In this document: positions 21,840 through 29,238 of the stretch, piece by piece | Numbering within the stretch: the stretch's first letter is position 1 | Layout: the number at the start of each line of letters is the position of its first letter | Source of the DNA: JAVVHE01 sp038238915 | GTDB taxonomy: Bacteria > Pseudomonadota > Alphaproteobacteria > Sphingomonadales > Sphingomonadaceae | Direction of reading: 5' to 3' | Assembly: GCA_038238915.1 (NCBI GenBank) | Contig: JBBSFH010000006.1 | Location: 75,819 to 139,818 of the forward strand | DNA: 64,000 bases | Notes under the pieces: model-generated | Databases searched by the model: none | The model's input: the letters and a program-made list of their open reading frames with translations, nothing else | What the model was told of the DNA's origin: nothing | Program-made: the position numbers and the translations under genes

Positions 21840-22507
21840 CCAGCGCAGAGCCTCCCGAATGGCGTGTTGAACCCGGGTTGCTGCCCTATCCGGATGCGGT
21901 GGCCGCAATGGAAGCCCGCGTCGCCGCGATCCGGGAGGACGGCGCGCGCGAGCGGATCTGGCTGGTCGAGCATCCTCCCATCTATACTGCGGGCACTTCG
22001 TCGCAGGCGGCAGATCTGCTCGATACCGCGCGCCTGCCCGTCTTCGCGACCGGGCGCGGCGGCAAGCACACCTGGCACGGGCCAGGGCAACGGGTCGTCT
22101 ATGTGATGCTCGATCTGGACGCGCGCGGGCGCGATGTCCGACGCTTTGTCGGCGCGCTCGAAGCCTGGACGATCGCCGCACTCGCCGATCTGGGCGTATC
22201 GGCGCGAACGATTGCCGGGCAGACCGGCGTCTGGGTGGGTGATGCAAAGATCGCCGCGATCGGCGTACGCGTGCGCCGCTGGGTCACATTCCACGGTTTG
22301 GCGCTGAACGTCGCGCCCGATCTCGCGCATTATTCGGGCATCCGCGCGTGTGGATTGGATGCCCCCGTTACCAGTCTCGCTGCGATTGGCACCGAAACCT
22401 CGCTTGGTGCCGCCGATCTCGCACTCGCGCGCGCCTTGCCCACACTGTTCGAAGCGCTTGCGGTCACAACCCCCGCGATGCAACTTGCACGCGACTTCGC
22501 CGTTTGA
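21836..22507 (+). CDS. lipB: Lipoyl(octanoyl) transferase
   Basis: The 223-residue enzyme carries RGGKHTWHGPGQRVVYVMLD, the LipB signature, plus KIAAIGVRVRRWVTFHGLALNV. GIRACGLDAPVTSL holds the catalytic Cys; the Lys of KIAAIG is the partner base. It moves octanoyl groups from acyl carrier protein to apo-lipoyl domains. A lipoyl-dependent 2-oxo acid dehydrogenase E2 is encoded further along the window. The start is GTG 21836 in a GTGA overlap with the metallopeptidase gene. Confidence 0.96.
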   Translation: MTSAEPPEWRVEPGLLPYPDAVAAMEARVAAIREDGARERIWLVEHPPIYTAGTSSQAADLLDTARLPVFATGRGGKHTWHGPGQRVVYVMLDLDARGRDVRRFVGALEAWTIAALADLGVSARTIAGQTGVWVGDAKIAAIGVRVRRWVTFHGLALNVAPDLAHYSGIRACGLDAPVTSLAAIGTETSLGAADLALARALPTLFEALAVTTPAMQLARDFAV

Positions 22508-22514
22508 ATGACGC

Positions 22515-22543
22515 TTGAGGCTCGCAACAATTACGGCTACGGT
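22515..22543 (+). promoter_or_regulatory. Possible sigma-70 promoter for the Thr-rich lipoprotein
   Basis: TTGAGG at 22515-22520 and TACGGT at 22538-22543 are separated by 17 bases and lie about 75 bases before the ATG at 22617. The match is moderate, and this is a prediction from spacing and sequence only. Confidence 0.35.
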
Positions 22544-22616
22544 CCCTCCCGGGTATGGGGACGTATCCGCAAGAGATGCATTCGCCTCGACCGTTGAACC
22601 AATAAGGAGTGAGATC

Positions 22617-22931
22617 ATGGGTACCGTTCTGAACACGCTGAAGACTGCCACGCTGATCGCTGGCGCCGCGCTGCTCGTGACCGCTTGCGGCAAGAAGGCC
22701 GAGGACACGACGGCCACCAGCAGCACGACCAGCACCACTGCAACCACCGCCCCGGCCGAGACCGGCACCACCACCGATGCGGCCGCTGGCGGCGACACGG
22801 GCATGGGCACCGCGACCACGACGACGACCGCGACCACCCCTGCGGCTGGCACGGATGCTGCAGCCCCGGCTCCTGCGGACGCGGGCAAGTCGACCACCAC
22901 CGACACGACGATGACCACCACCAAGAAGTAA
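22617..22931 (+). CDS. Small Thr/Ala-rich lipoprotein
   Basis: The 104-residue protein has a strong ribosome binding site (AAGGAG, seven bases before ATG 22617). Its N-terminal hydrophobic segment ends in LLVTAC, a lipobox with the acylated Cys at residue 24. The rest is low complexity, almost only Thr, Ala, Ser, Gly and Asp, with Lys-Lys at the end. Such tails are extended and disordered, as in envelope spacers. No enzymatic motif is visible. It is monocistronic: a promoter-like element precedes it and a clean terminator follows. Confidence 0.85.
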   Translation: MGTVLNTLKTATLIAGAALLVTACGKKAEDTTATSSTTSTTATTAPAETGTTTDAAAGGDTGMGTATTTTTATTPAAGTDAAAPAPADAGKSTTTDTTMTTTKK

Positions 22932-22957
22932 GCCGTTCACCTTCGGGTGATCATCGA

Positions 22958-22986
22958 GGGCCGCCGCACCGTCGGCGGCCCTTTTT
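22958..22986 (+). terminator. Rho-independent terminator after the lipoprotein gene
   Basis: A perfect 9-bp GC stem (GGGCCGCCG at 22958-22966 with CGGCGGCCC at 22973-22981) closes a six-base loop and is followed by five T (22982-22986). It lies 27 bases after the lipoprotein stop and before the SCP2 gene at 23013. Confidence 0.9.
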
Positions 22987-23012
22987 GTGTGCGAATGGGA
23001 GGAACCCCCACG

Positions 23013-23312
23013 ATGACATTGGACGATATCACCGCAGAATTGCGCCGCCGCGTCGGCGACAACGCCGGGCTGGGCACCACTGTGAAGTTCGATTTCGGCA
23101 CCGGCGGCACGATCTATATCGATGATGCGGTGAAGCCACCGACCGTCGACAATGTCGATCGCGCCGCACAATGCACGATGACCGTGAGCAAGGACGATTT
23201 CGAAGAGATCGCGGCCGGACGGCTCGATGCGACGATGGCCTATATGTCGGGCAAGCTGCGTGTGGACGATATCGCCACCGCCATGAAGATCGCTCAACTG
23301 CTCCGCGCATGA
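23013..23312 (+). CDS. SCP2 sterol-binding domain protein
   Basis: This 99-residue protein is essentially one SCP2 domain: VKFDFGTGGTIYIDD, then CTMTVSKDDFEEIAAGRLD, then AYMSGKLRVDDIATAMKIAQLL. These domains bind lipids or acyl-CoA in a hydrophobic tunnel. I chose ATG 23013 because GGGAGG lies about ten bases upstream and the domain begins right after. Its TGA overlaps the next ATG (ATGA), so it is probably co-translated with the MaoC-like gene. That fits a fatty acyl-CoA context. Confidence 0.9.
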   Translation: MTLDDITAELRRRVGDNAGLGTTVKFDFGTGGTIYIDDAVKPPTVDNVDRAAQCTMTVSKDDFEEIAAGRLDATMAYMSGKLRVDDIATAMKIAQLLRA

Positions 23313-23740
23313 TGATCGCAATCGGCGCGCGCTCGGTTTCGCGCGCCTATACGGTGGGGCTGGAAGAAGCCCTGGCATTCGCGCGTGCTTATGATCCGCA
23401 ACCCTTTCATCTTGACGAGGCAGCGGCGGCCGCGAACCCGCTGTTCGGACGCATTTCGATTTCGGGCTGGCTAACGTGCGCGATCGCGATGCGATTGACG
23501 GTGGATAACTGGACGGAGGGCGGAGAGCGGCCGCTGGGCGGTGCCGGGATCGACGAGATCCGCTGGCGACGGCCGGTATTCCCGGGCGACGTGCTGACCG
23601 CCGCGTTCGAGGTGATGGACATCATCGACGGCAAGCCGCGTGCGGGCCTCCGGATCGTGCGCGTGGCGACCGAGGTGAGCAATCAGGGCGGCGTGGCGGT
23701 GATGCGCCATGTGTCCAATGTGGTGTTCGCGGGGGTTTGA
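23309..23740 (+). CDS. MaoC-like acyl dehydratase
   Basis: The 143-residue protein has a hot-dog fold pattern: LEEALAFARAYDPQPFHLDEAAA (the hydratase motif region with Asp and His), then NPLFGRISISGWLT, IDEIRWRRPVFPGDVL and VRVATEVSNQGG. It likely hydrates enoyl-CoA or a related thioester, but the substrate cannot be told. The start at ATG 23309 is coupled to the SCP2 gene; ATG 23312 follows at once in frame. The 145 bases after it, before the ilvN stop, hold no convincing gene. Confidence 0.88.
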   Translation: MMIAIGARSVSRAYTVGLEEALAFARAYDPQPFHLDEAAAAANPLFGRISISGWLTCAIAMRLTVDNWTEGGERPLGGAGIDEIRWRRPVFPGDVLTAAFEVMDIIDGKPRAGLRIVRVATEVSNQGGVAVMRHVSNVVFAGV

Positions 23741-23885
23741 GGCGGGTTTGAGCGGGGGTGGGCACGGTTCGACACCGCCCGCCAGTCGCCCGGACCAGGC
23801 AATTGGAGCGGGATGATCGATCGAATGCGCGAGCGCATCTCGGAAAACCAGGTGGCGAGGGTCGAACCGGGCGAGTGTACGTCGG

Positions 23886-24380
23886 CTACCCCCGCATCAA
23901 TCCTACGACACCCGTGCGCGCCACCTCGACCGTCCCAAGTTCGCGCATCAGCGCGACGAACGCCGCCACCTTGCTCGACGAGCCCGCGAGTTCGAAGACG
24001 AAGCTCCGCGTGGTCGCATCGACCGCCTTTGCGCCATATACCTCCGCCAGCCGCATCGCTTCGGAGCGCGCTTCGCCGGTGCCATCCACCCGCACGAGCA
24101 CCAGTTCGCGCTCGACATGCGGTCCCTGCGCGGTGAGGTCTTCAACCCGATGGACGGGGATCAGGCGGCCGAGCTGTGCGATGATCTGCTCGATCACCGG
24201 CGGTGGCCCGCTGGTGACCACCGTGATGCGGCTGACCGATTCGTCCCCGGTGACCGCCACTGTCAGGCTCTCGATATTGTAGCCGCGCGCCGAGAACAGG
24301 CCGACAATGCGCGCGAGGACGCCGGGCGCATTCTCGACCACGATCGAGAGCGTGTGGCGTTCGCTGGGCATATGTTTCAT
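23886..24380 (-). CDS. ilvN: Acetolactate synthase small (regulatory) subunit
   Basis: The 164-residue protein starts MKHMPSERHTLSIVVENAPG, the usual N-terminus of the ACT domain that binds valine (VLARIVGLFSARGYNIESLTV). The second half is the IlvN C-terminal domain (VERELVLVRVDG, ATTRSFVFELAGSSSKV, LGTVEVARTGVVGLMRG). It activates IlvB and gives valine feedback control. Its ATG overlaps the stop of a CDF-like gene (ATGA), and ilvB lies about 1.2 kb upstream on the same strand. This is an unusual separation of the pair. Confidence 0.95.
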   Translation of the reverse strand: MKHMPSERHTLSIVVENAPGVLARIVGLFSARGYNIESLTVAVTGDESVSRITVVTSGPPPVIEQIIAQLGRLIPVHRVEDLTAQGPHVERELVLVRVDGTGEARSEAMRLAEVYGAKAVDATTRSFVFELAGSSSKVAAFVALMRELGTVEVARTGVVGLMRG

Positions 24381-24970
24381 GGCAGGACGCTCCGGTGTTC
24401 GGCACGCGCGAGCGCGAAAACCTCGCGCGCGGCGGTGATGTTGAGGACCGCGATCCCCACGCCGACCACGATGTCGGGTACGCCCGAGCGCGTCAACGCG
24501 GTGGCGCCGCCCGCCGCGATGATCGCCACATTGGCGAGCGCATCGTTGCGCGACGACAGGAATGCGGCGCGCAGCAGGCTGCCACCCGCGCTGCGGTGGC
24601 GCGCGAGCATCGCCGCGCACGAGACGTTGACCGCGAGCGCGCCCAGCCCCGCGAGGGTGAGCGGCAGCGCGGCGGGTGGTGCCGGGGCGGCGATCTTGGT
24701 CCACAGCATCCACGCCGTGGCGATGGTGGGCACGAGGAGGATCGCGGCGAGCCCCATGCCGACGCGCGCCCGCGCGCGCGGGAGCCAGCCGAGCGCGAGG
24801 AGGATCAGGATGTTGAGGCTGGCATCCTCGAGGAAATCCACACTGTCCGCGACGAGTGCGACCGAGCCGATGGTGAGTGCGACGGCGGCCTCGATGCCGA
24901 AATAGCCGAGATTGAGCGCGACGACGCGGCGGAGGACGGGGCGCAGGGCGGGATCGGGGGCGGGGGTCAT
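24377..24970 (-). CDS. Cation-efflux (CDF)-like membrane protein
   Basis: The 197-residue protein has several hydrophobic spans. It begins like a cation diffusion facilitator: LGYFGIEAAVALTIGSVALVADSVDFLEDA, matching the family TM1-TM2 region with the metal-site Asp pair (ADSVDFLxD). A second 'SSRNDALANVAII' motif recalls the TM5 HxxxD site with N-D. It lacks the long cytoplasmic C-terminal domain of full CDF proteins. Zn/Co/Cd export is possible. It is inserted between ilvB and ilvN and is translationally coupled to ilvN by ATGA. Confidence 0.8.
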   Translation of the reverse strand: MTPAPDPALRPVLRRVVALNLGYFGIEAAVALTIGSVALVADSVDFLEDASLNILILLALGWLPRARARVGMGLAAILLVPTIATAWMLWTKIAAPAPPAALPLTLAGLGALAVNVSCAAMLARHRSAGGSLLRAAFLSSRNDALANVAIIAAGGATALTRSGVPDIVVGVGIAVLNITAAREVFALARAEHRSVLP

Positions 24971-24971
24971 T

Positions 24972-25135
24972 CGAGTGGCCGCGTTAGCGCTCTGACGGTG
25001 CGGATCGCGGGCTTGTCGTGCACGGGGTGTTGGCGATGGCAAGCGTGGCGTCCTGTGAGTACAAGGTGAGGAACTCGTCGATATCGCGTATCGGCCATGG
25101 GGAAATAGGCGACCATCCAGTCGGGGCCGAAGGGG
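24972..25135 (-). pseudogene. Decayed SnoaL-like gene fragment (frameshifted)
   Basis: Reading the minus strand across frames gives three consecutive pieces of a SnoaL/NTF2-like protein: GPDWMVAYFPMADTR, then DIDEFLTLYSQDATLAIANTP, then VHDKPAIRTVRALTR. Each switch needs one small indel, near 25084 and near 25024. The joined order and spacing match the usual 'W...Y..a.darDidaFlaLya.DAt....n.P.v.G..aIR' pattern. No start or single open frame covers it, so it is not functional as written. The frame jumps could be sequencing errors. Confidence 0.6.
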
Positions 25136-25181
25136 CTGGTAGGGGCGTTGGCGCGACAACTTTGTCGAAACTTCGTGACAT

Positions 25182-25574
25182 CTACTCAAGCCCGGTGTTG
25201 AACATCTCTAGCTGGTGCTCTCTAAATAGAACGGACGCAGCCACGACGAAGTAGCGGTTACCGTTACTTCCAAGTACAAAGGGTGGGTAAATAGGTTCTA
25301 GGCGTACACGGGTGTTGAGATACCGAACATCGTCCGCAGTGGGAGCCAGAAGCTCCAACCCGTTCAGGAATCTAGGTGACTCAATATAATCAACGTCCGT
25401 AAATAGTAGGTCTACGTTAGTATCGTGACCGTGGTTAGCCGGACTCCTGATCAGCAGTGTTCCATGATTTACTAGATAGAACCAGATCTGGTAGTCGCGA
25501 CCCTCTGGAAGCGCGCTGAGTTCGCGTCCTGAGCTATACCAGCGAGGTAATAGGTCAGATAAGTTCGCACTCAC
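25182..25574 (-). CDS. Orphan hypothetical protein between ilvB and ilvN
   Basis: The 130-residue protein has no family I recognise. It lacks a signal peptide or membrane span and is rich in aromatic and acidic residues (VDLLFTDVDYIESPRFLNGLELLAP, NGNRYFVVAASVLFREHQLEMF). It reads like a compact soluble protein. Base composition is clearly more AT-rich than its neighbours, which suggests recent acquisition. Its ATG at 25574 overlaps the ilvB stop (ATGA), so it is translated from the ilvB transcript. Small immunity-type or accessory proteins have this look, but that is a guess. Confidence 0.6.
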   Translation of the reverse strand: MSANLSDLLPRWYSSGRELSALPEGRDYQIWFYLVNHGTLLIRSPANHGHDTNVDLLFTDVDYIESPRFLNGLELLAPTADDVRYLNTRVRLEPIYPPFVLGSNGNRYFVVAASVLFREHQLEMFNTGLE

Positions 25575-27319
25575 ACCAGCGCCCGCGCATCATCGTCCAC
25601 CTCGCCCAGCACCTCGTCCCCGCCCAGCAGCATCTCATTATGCGCCGCGCCGCTCGGGATCATCGGGAAGCAGTTTTCCAGGCGCGCGACTCGGCAATCG
25701 ACCATCACCGGCCCGTCATGCGCCAGCATCGCCGCGATCCCGGCGTCGAGACCGGCCGCATCCGAAATGCGCAGCCCCAGCCAGCCATAAGCCTCGGCCA
25801 GTTTGACAAAATCGGGCAATGCCTCCGAATAGCTCTGTGAGTAACGGCCCTCGTAGGTCAGGTCCTGCCATTGGCGGACCATACCCATATACTCGTTGTT
25901 CAGGATGAACACCTTGACCGGCAGCCGATATTGCACCGCCGTGCTCATCTCCTGGATGTTCATCAGGATGGAAGCCTCGCCCGCGATGTCGATCACCAGC
26001 GCGCCCGGGTTCCCAAGCTGCGCGCCGATCGCGGCGGGCAGCCCGTAGCCCATCGTGCCCAGCCCGCCCGAAGTGAGCCACTTGTTCGGCCCCTCGAAGC
26101 CGAAATGCTGCGCGGCCCACATCTGATGCTGGCCAACCTCGGTGCTGATGATCGGCGCACGGTCCCGCGTCATCTCCCACAGCCGCCGCACCGCGTGCTG
26201 GGGCAGCAGTTCGCCCTCGCCCTGCGCGAACCCCAACGAGTTCTTCGCGCGCCAGCCGTCGATCTTCGCCCACCACGGCTTCAGGTCCGCCCCCCGGTGG
26301 GCGCGCGCGCGCCAGAGCTTGAGCATGTCTTCGAGCACATGGCCGACATCGCCCTCGATCGTCAGATCGACACGCACGGTCTTGTTGAAGCTCGATCGGT
26401 CGATATCGACATGGATCTTGCGCGAACCGGGCGAGAACGCGTCCACGCGGCCAGTGATGCGATCGTCGAACCGCGCGCCGAGGCACAGCATCAGATCGCA
26501 GCCGTGCATCGCCATATTGGCTTCGTAGGTGCCGTGCATCCCGAGCATGCCGAGGAACTGCGGCGAACTCGCTGGGAAACAGCCCAGCCCCATCAGCGTC
26601 GATGTGACCGGCGCGCCCGTCACCCGCGCGAGCTCGCGCAGCAACTGCGAAGCCCCCGGCCCCGAGTTGATGATTCCGCCGCCCGTATACAGGATCGGCC
26701 GTTCGGCGGCGGCGAGCATCTCCACCGCCGCCTCGATCGCGGCCAGATCGCCTTTCAGCCGGGGCTTGTAGGTGGGGTGCCCCGCCACGCCCGGCGCGCG
26801 GTAGGCCACCTTGGCCACCTGCACGTCTTTGGGGATATCCACCACCACCGGGCCGGGGCGGCCGTTGGTCGCGATGTAGAAGGCCTCGTGGATCGTGGGC
26901 GCGAGCGCGGCGACATCCTTCACAAGGTAATTATGCTTGGAACAGTGGCGCGTGATGCCCACCGTATCGCATTCCTGGAACGCATCGGTGCCAATGAGGT
27001 GCGTGGGAACCTGGCCGGTGAGGACGACGATGGGCACCGAGTCCATCAGCGCATCGGTGATGCCGGTCACCGCGTTGGTCGCCCCCGGTCCGCTGGTAAC
27101 CAGCACCACACCCGGCCTGCCGGTGCTCCTCGCGTAACCCTCCGCCGCGTGGACGGCGGCCTGTTCGTGGCGCACCAGGATGTGGCGGATGCGGTTCTGC
27201 TGGTGGAGCGCATCGTAGATCGGCAGCACCGCGCCGCCGGGGTAGCCGAAGATGGTATCGACGCCCAGGTCGGTCAGCGCGCGGACGATCGCCGCTGCAC
27301 CCGTGATCGCCTCCGCCAT
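25571..27319 (-). CDS. ilvB: Acetolactate synthase large (catalytic) subunit
   Basis: The 582-residue TPP enzyme begins ITGAAAIVRALTDLGVDTIFGYPGGAVLP and contains the catalytic Glu in VRHEQAAVHAAEGYAR. The central FAD-binding region and the TPP motif around GEASILMNIQEMSTA...LNNEYMGMVRQWQ are also present. It condenses pyruvate with pyruvate or 2-oxobutyrate for valine, leucine and isoleucine synthesis. Length is standard. It is the first gene of a minus-strand unit that continues through an orphan ORF, a SnoaL relic and a CDF-like gene to ilvN. I see no leader peptide or attenuator in the 55 bases upstream. Confidence 0.97.
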   Translation of the reverse strand: MAEAITGAAAIVRALTDLGVDTIFGYPGGAVLPIYDALHQQNRIRHILVRHEQAAVHAAEGYARSTGRPGVVLVTSGPGATNAVTGITDALMDSVPIVVLTGQVPTHLIGTDAFQECDTVGITRHCSKHNYLVKDVAALAPTIHEAFYIATNGRPGPVVVDIPKDVQVAKVAYRAPGVAGHPTYKPRLKGDLAAIEAAVEMLAAAERPILYTGGGIINSGPGASQLLRELARVTGAPVTSTLMGLGCFPASSPQFLGMLGMHGTYEANMAMHGCDLMLCLGARFDDRITGRVDAFSPGSRKIHVDIDRSSFNKTVRVDLTIEGDVGHVLEDMLKLWRARAHRGADLKPWWAKIDGWRAKNSLGFAQGEGELLPQHAVRRLWEMTRDRAPIISTEVGQHQMWAAQHFGFEGPNKWLTSGGLGTMGYGLPAAIGAQLGNPGALVIDIAGEASILMNIQEMSTAVQYRLPVKVFILNNEYMGMVRQWQDLTYEGRYSQSYSEALPDFVKLAEAYGWLGLRISDAAGLDAGIAAMLAHDGPVMVDCRVARLENCFPMIPSGAAHNEMLLGGDEVLGEVDDDARALV

Positions 27320-27374
27320 GCCGTTTGCTCCGTCGTGTGTGGGGGCGAAGGGTTATGTGCGGCGCAGCATCATG

Positions 27375-27869
27375 TCAAAGCGCCATGACGGGCTCTGTCT
27401 TGGGCTCGAGTTCGATCGCTCCGGGAAGTGCAACTCCCAGCCGCTGCCGCGAGCTCATGAACGGCCCCGTCGGCGCGCGATCGGGCGCGAAGCTGGCGAG
27501 GCCGATCGCTGGGACGCCCGAATAGATCGCCTCCATGCCGCCGCGCAGCCGGTACGTTTCGTGCCAGATGCCGCCGGCGGGATCGCGCGCGAAATCGCCC
27601 CACCAGGCCTTGTGCGTGGGCGCGCGGGTGAAGGCTTCGAGGCTCTCGAAATCGCGCCAGTACTGACGGAAGCCGGGGTGGAGCAGACCGAAGAACAGGC
27701 TCTCGTGCGAGAGCAGGCCGGGGGGCGGATTGGTCTTGATCGTGGCGAGGCCACGACCGATGCGCATCAACTGGCGCACGCTGGTGAGGCGCTTCACGCT
27801 GTAGCCCAGATACACGACGACGAGATCGGGATAGGCGGTGAGATCGACGGAGCGGCGGGGATAGCTCAT
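27375..27869 (-). CDS. DUF4188-like monooxygenase-family protein
   Basis: The 164-residue protein contains LVVVYLGYSVKRLTSVRQLMRIGRGLATI, FRQYWRDFESLEAFTR and IWHETYRLRGGMEAIYSGVPAIGL. These are the features of DUF4188/haem-free antibiotic-monooxygenase-like proteins with a dimeric alpha-beta barrel. Start ATG 27869 has AAAGGA seven bases upstream. A near-consensus promoter and a TetR-type operator lie just upstream, and the divergent gene encodes a TetR regulator. It is therefore probably an inducible detoxifying enzyme. Its substrate is not known. Confidence 0.8.
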   Translation of the reverse strand: MSYPRRSVDLTAYPDLVVVYLGYSVKRLTSVRQLMRIGRGLATIKTNPPPGLLSHESLFFGLLHPGFRQYWRDFESLEAFTRAPTHKAWWGDFARDPAGGIWHETYRLRGGMEAIYSGVPAIGLASFAPDRAPTGPFMSSRQRLGVALPGAIELEPKTEPVMAL

Positions 27870-27901
27870 GATTTTCCTTTCACAAGGGATGGAACTCACG
27901 C

Positions 27902-27938
27902 TTACACTGCATACATAGGAGCCTTGCATACAGTGTCA
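27902..27938. promoter_or_regulatory. TetR-type operator with a 14-bp inverted repeat
   Basis: TTACACTGCATACA (27902-27915) and TGCATACAGTGTCA (27925-27938) form an inverted repeat matching at 11 of 14 positions around a nine-base centre. It covers the -35 to -10 region of the DUF4188 promoter and runs into the proposed GTG start (27933) of the tetR gene. Occupied operators would therefore block both genes. Size and symmetry fit TetR-family dimers. Confidence 0.7.
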
Positions 27939-27939
27939 A
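27912..27939 (-). promoter_or_regulatory. Sigma-70 promoter of the DUF4188 gene
   Basis: On the minus strand TTGACA (27939-27934) and TATGTA (27917-27912) are separated by 16 bases. The -35 is a perfect consensus. The -10 end lies 43 bases before the ATG at 27869. It overlaps the inverted-repeat operator almost completely. Confidence 0.7.
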
Positions 27940-28517
27940 CATCCACCGCGCGCGAATATCACCATGGCGATCTACGCACCGCGCTCGTCGCTGCCGCGCT
28001 TGATCTGCTGGCGCAGGACGGTGCGGATGCGCTTTCGCTGCGGGCTGTAGCTCGGCGCGCGGGGGTGTCCGCGATGGCGCCCTATCGCCACTATGCGGAT
28101 AAGGAGGCGCTGCTGGCGGCGGTCGCGTCACTGGGGTTCGAGCGCCTGCGCGCAGCGCTGCTGGCTGCCGACGCGGCCGCTCCCCCCGCCGACGCGCTGA
28201 TCGCGCAGGCGGTCGCCTATGTGCGTTACGCGCTCGACAACCCCGCGCTGTTCCGCCTGATGTTCGGACCCAGGCGCGCCTTTATCCACCCCGATCTGCT
28301 CGCTGCGGGCGAGACGGCGTACAGCGTGCTGGCGAGCCGCGTGGCGGCCGATATGCCGCCGGGCACCGCCCGCGAGGCGCGCGCGCTCGGCTGCTGGTCA
28401 ATGGTGCACGGGCTGGCGTCGCTGTTCCTCGACGGGCGGATCAGCGACCGGCGGACGGCGGAAGAGGAGGACGCGATGACGCGGCGGGTGGCGGAGGCGA
28501 TGCTTGCGACAAAATGA
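27933..28517 (+). CDS. TetR/AcrR-family transcriptional repressor
   Basis: The 194-residue protein has an N-terminal helix-turn-helix (GADALSLRAVARRAGVSAMAPYRHYADKEALLAAV) and a ligand-binding C-terminal domain of the WHG type, with VRYALDNPALFRLMFGP and ALGCWSMVHGLASLFLDGR. I favour GTG 27933, which has AGGAG about eleven bases upstream; TTG 27924 is the alternative. It is divergent from the DUF4188 gene and sits on its own operator, so it should repress both. The ligand is unknown. Confidence 0.9.
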   Translation: MSTSTAREYHHGDLRTALVAAALDLLAQDGADALSLRAVARRAGVSAMAPYRHYADKEALLAAVASLGFERLRAALLAADAAAPPADALIAQAVAYVRYALDNPALFRLMFGPRRAFIHPDLLAAGETAYSVLASRVAADMPPGTAREARALGCWSMVHGLASLFLDGRISDRRTAEEEDAMTRRVAEAMLATK

Positions 28518-28556
28518 TTTTGCCGTGGGGAATAAGATAGTACGTAAATGTATGTT

Positions 28557-28775
28557 CTATGTGGTCCGTGCCGCCCGTTCTCGCGGCAGCGCGGCCTGCC
28601 TCGGCCGCCAGGTGCGGACTGCGCCTTCGATCAGGCCTTCGAGGCGGATGACACGGTCGCGCGTGTCCGAGACTTTGGCGGCAAGGCCGTCCACGGCGGT
28701 ATCGAGGCGGCTCACGCGCTCCTCGAGCAGCACGACGCGCTTGACTGCGCCGAGCACGTCCCCGGTCCAGCTCAT
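28557..28775 (-). CDS. Small coiled-coil hypothetical protein
   Basis: The 72-residue protein is mostly one predicted amphipathic coiled coil (VLLEERVSRLDTAVDGLAAKVSDTRDRVIRLEGLIEGAV) with a basic Arg-rich tail. I recognise no family. It starts in an ATGA overlap with the upstream 89-residue gene, so the two are co-translated. Such pairs can be subunits of small complexes, but no function can be assigned. Confidence 0.55.
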   Translation of the reverse strand: MSWTGDVLGAVKRVVLLEERVSRLDTAVDGLAAKVSDTRDRVIRLEGLIEGAVRTWRPRQAALPRERAARTT

Positions 28776-29041
28776 GCGTGGGCGGCGGCGAGCAGGCCGA
28801 GATCGAGATACTGGCCGCTGGCTTCGAGTTCGGCCAGGATTTGGGTGCGGCGCTTTGCTTCGGCGGCGGGATCGATCACGGCTTCGATCCGCGCGATCGT
28901 GCGATCGAGCATCGCCTCCATGCGCGCGGCTGCGGCGTTGACTTCGGTGGCGAGCGTGCGCGCCTCGGCGATTTCCTGCGCGGTGGGCGCTTCCGGGAAC
29001 GCGATGCTCGTCGCGAAGTTGGGGGTGGAAGGATCCGACAT
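28772..29041 (-). CDS. Small helical hypothetical protein
   Basis: This is an 89-residue acidic, mainly helical protein (TAQEIAEARTLATEVNAAAARMEAMLDRTIARIEAVIDP), with no signal peptide or membrane span and no family I recognise. It precedes and is coupled to the coiled-coil gene by ATGA. The 200 bases upstream toward 29239 are AT-rich and probably contain promoters for both this pair and the divergent STAS-GHKL module. Confidence 0.55.
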   Translation of the reverse strand: MSDPSTPNFATSIAFPEAPTAQEIAEARTLATEVNAAAARMEAMLDRTIARIEAVIDPAAEAKRRTQILAELEASGQYLDLGLLAAAHA

Positions 29042-29238
29042 TGCAGCCGCACTACAATAGCATACTGCGGGATCGCTGGACAGTTTATTAAATGCAGTTC
29101 AAATGCCTTGAATGCTGAAACACGCCGTACCCGCAACCCGATAGAGTGACGATTTTGAGGCGGCGGGAAGCTCTGAGCCGGCGTGCGGTCTCTGCTGTTC
29201 GGAAGCGTGTGGCCAGAGGCGTCTGGTCAGTCGAACGG

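Noticed and set aside
23813..24136. Open frame on the plus strand starting MIDRMRERISEN with a GGAG-like site, over the ilvN region
   Set aside because: Only the first 73 bases lie outside ilvN; the rest is the antisense of a conserved gene and has Arg/Pro/Ser-rich shadow composition.
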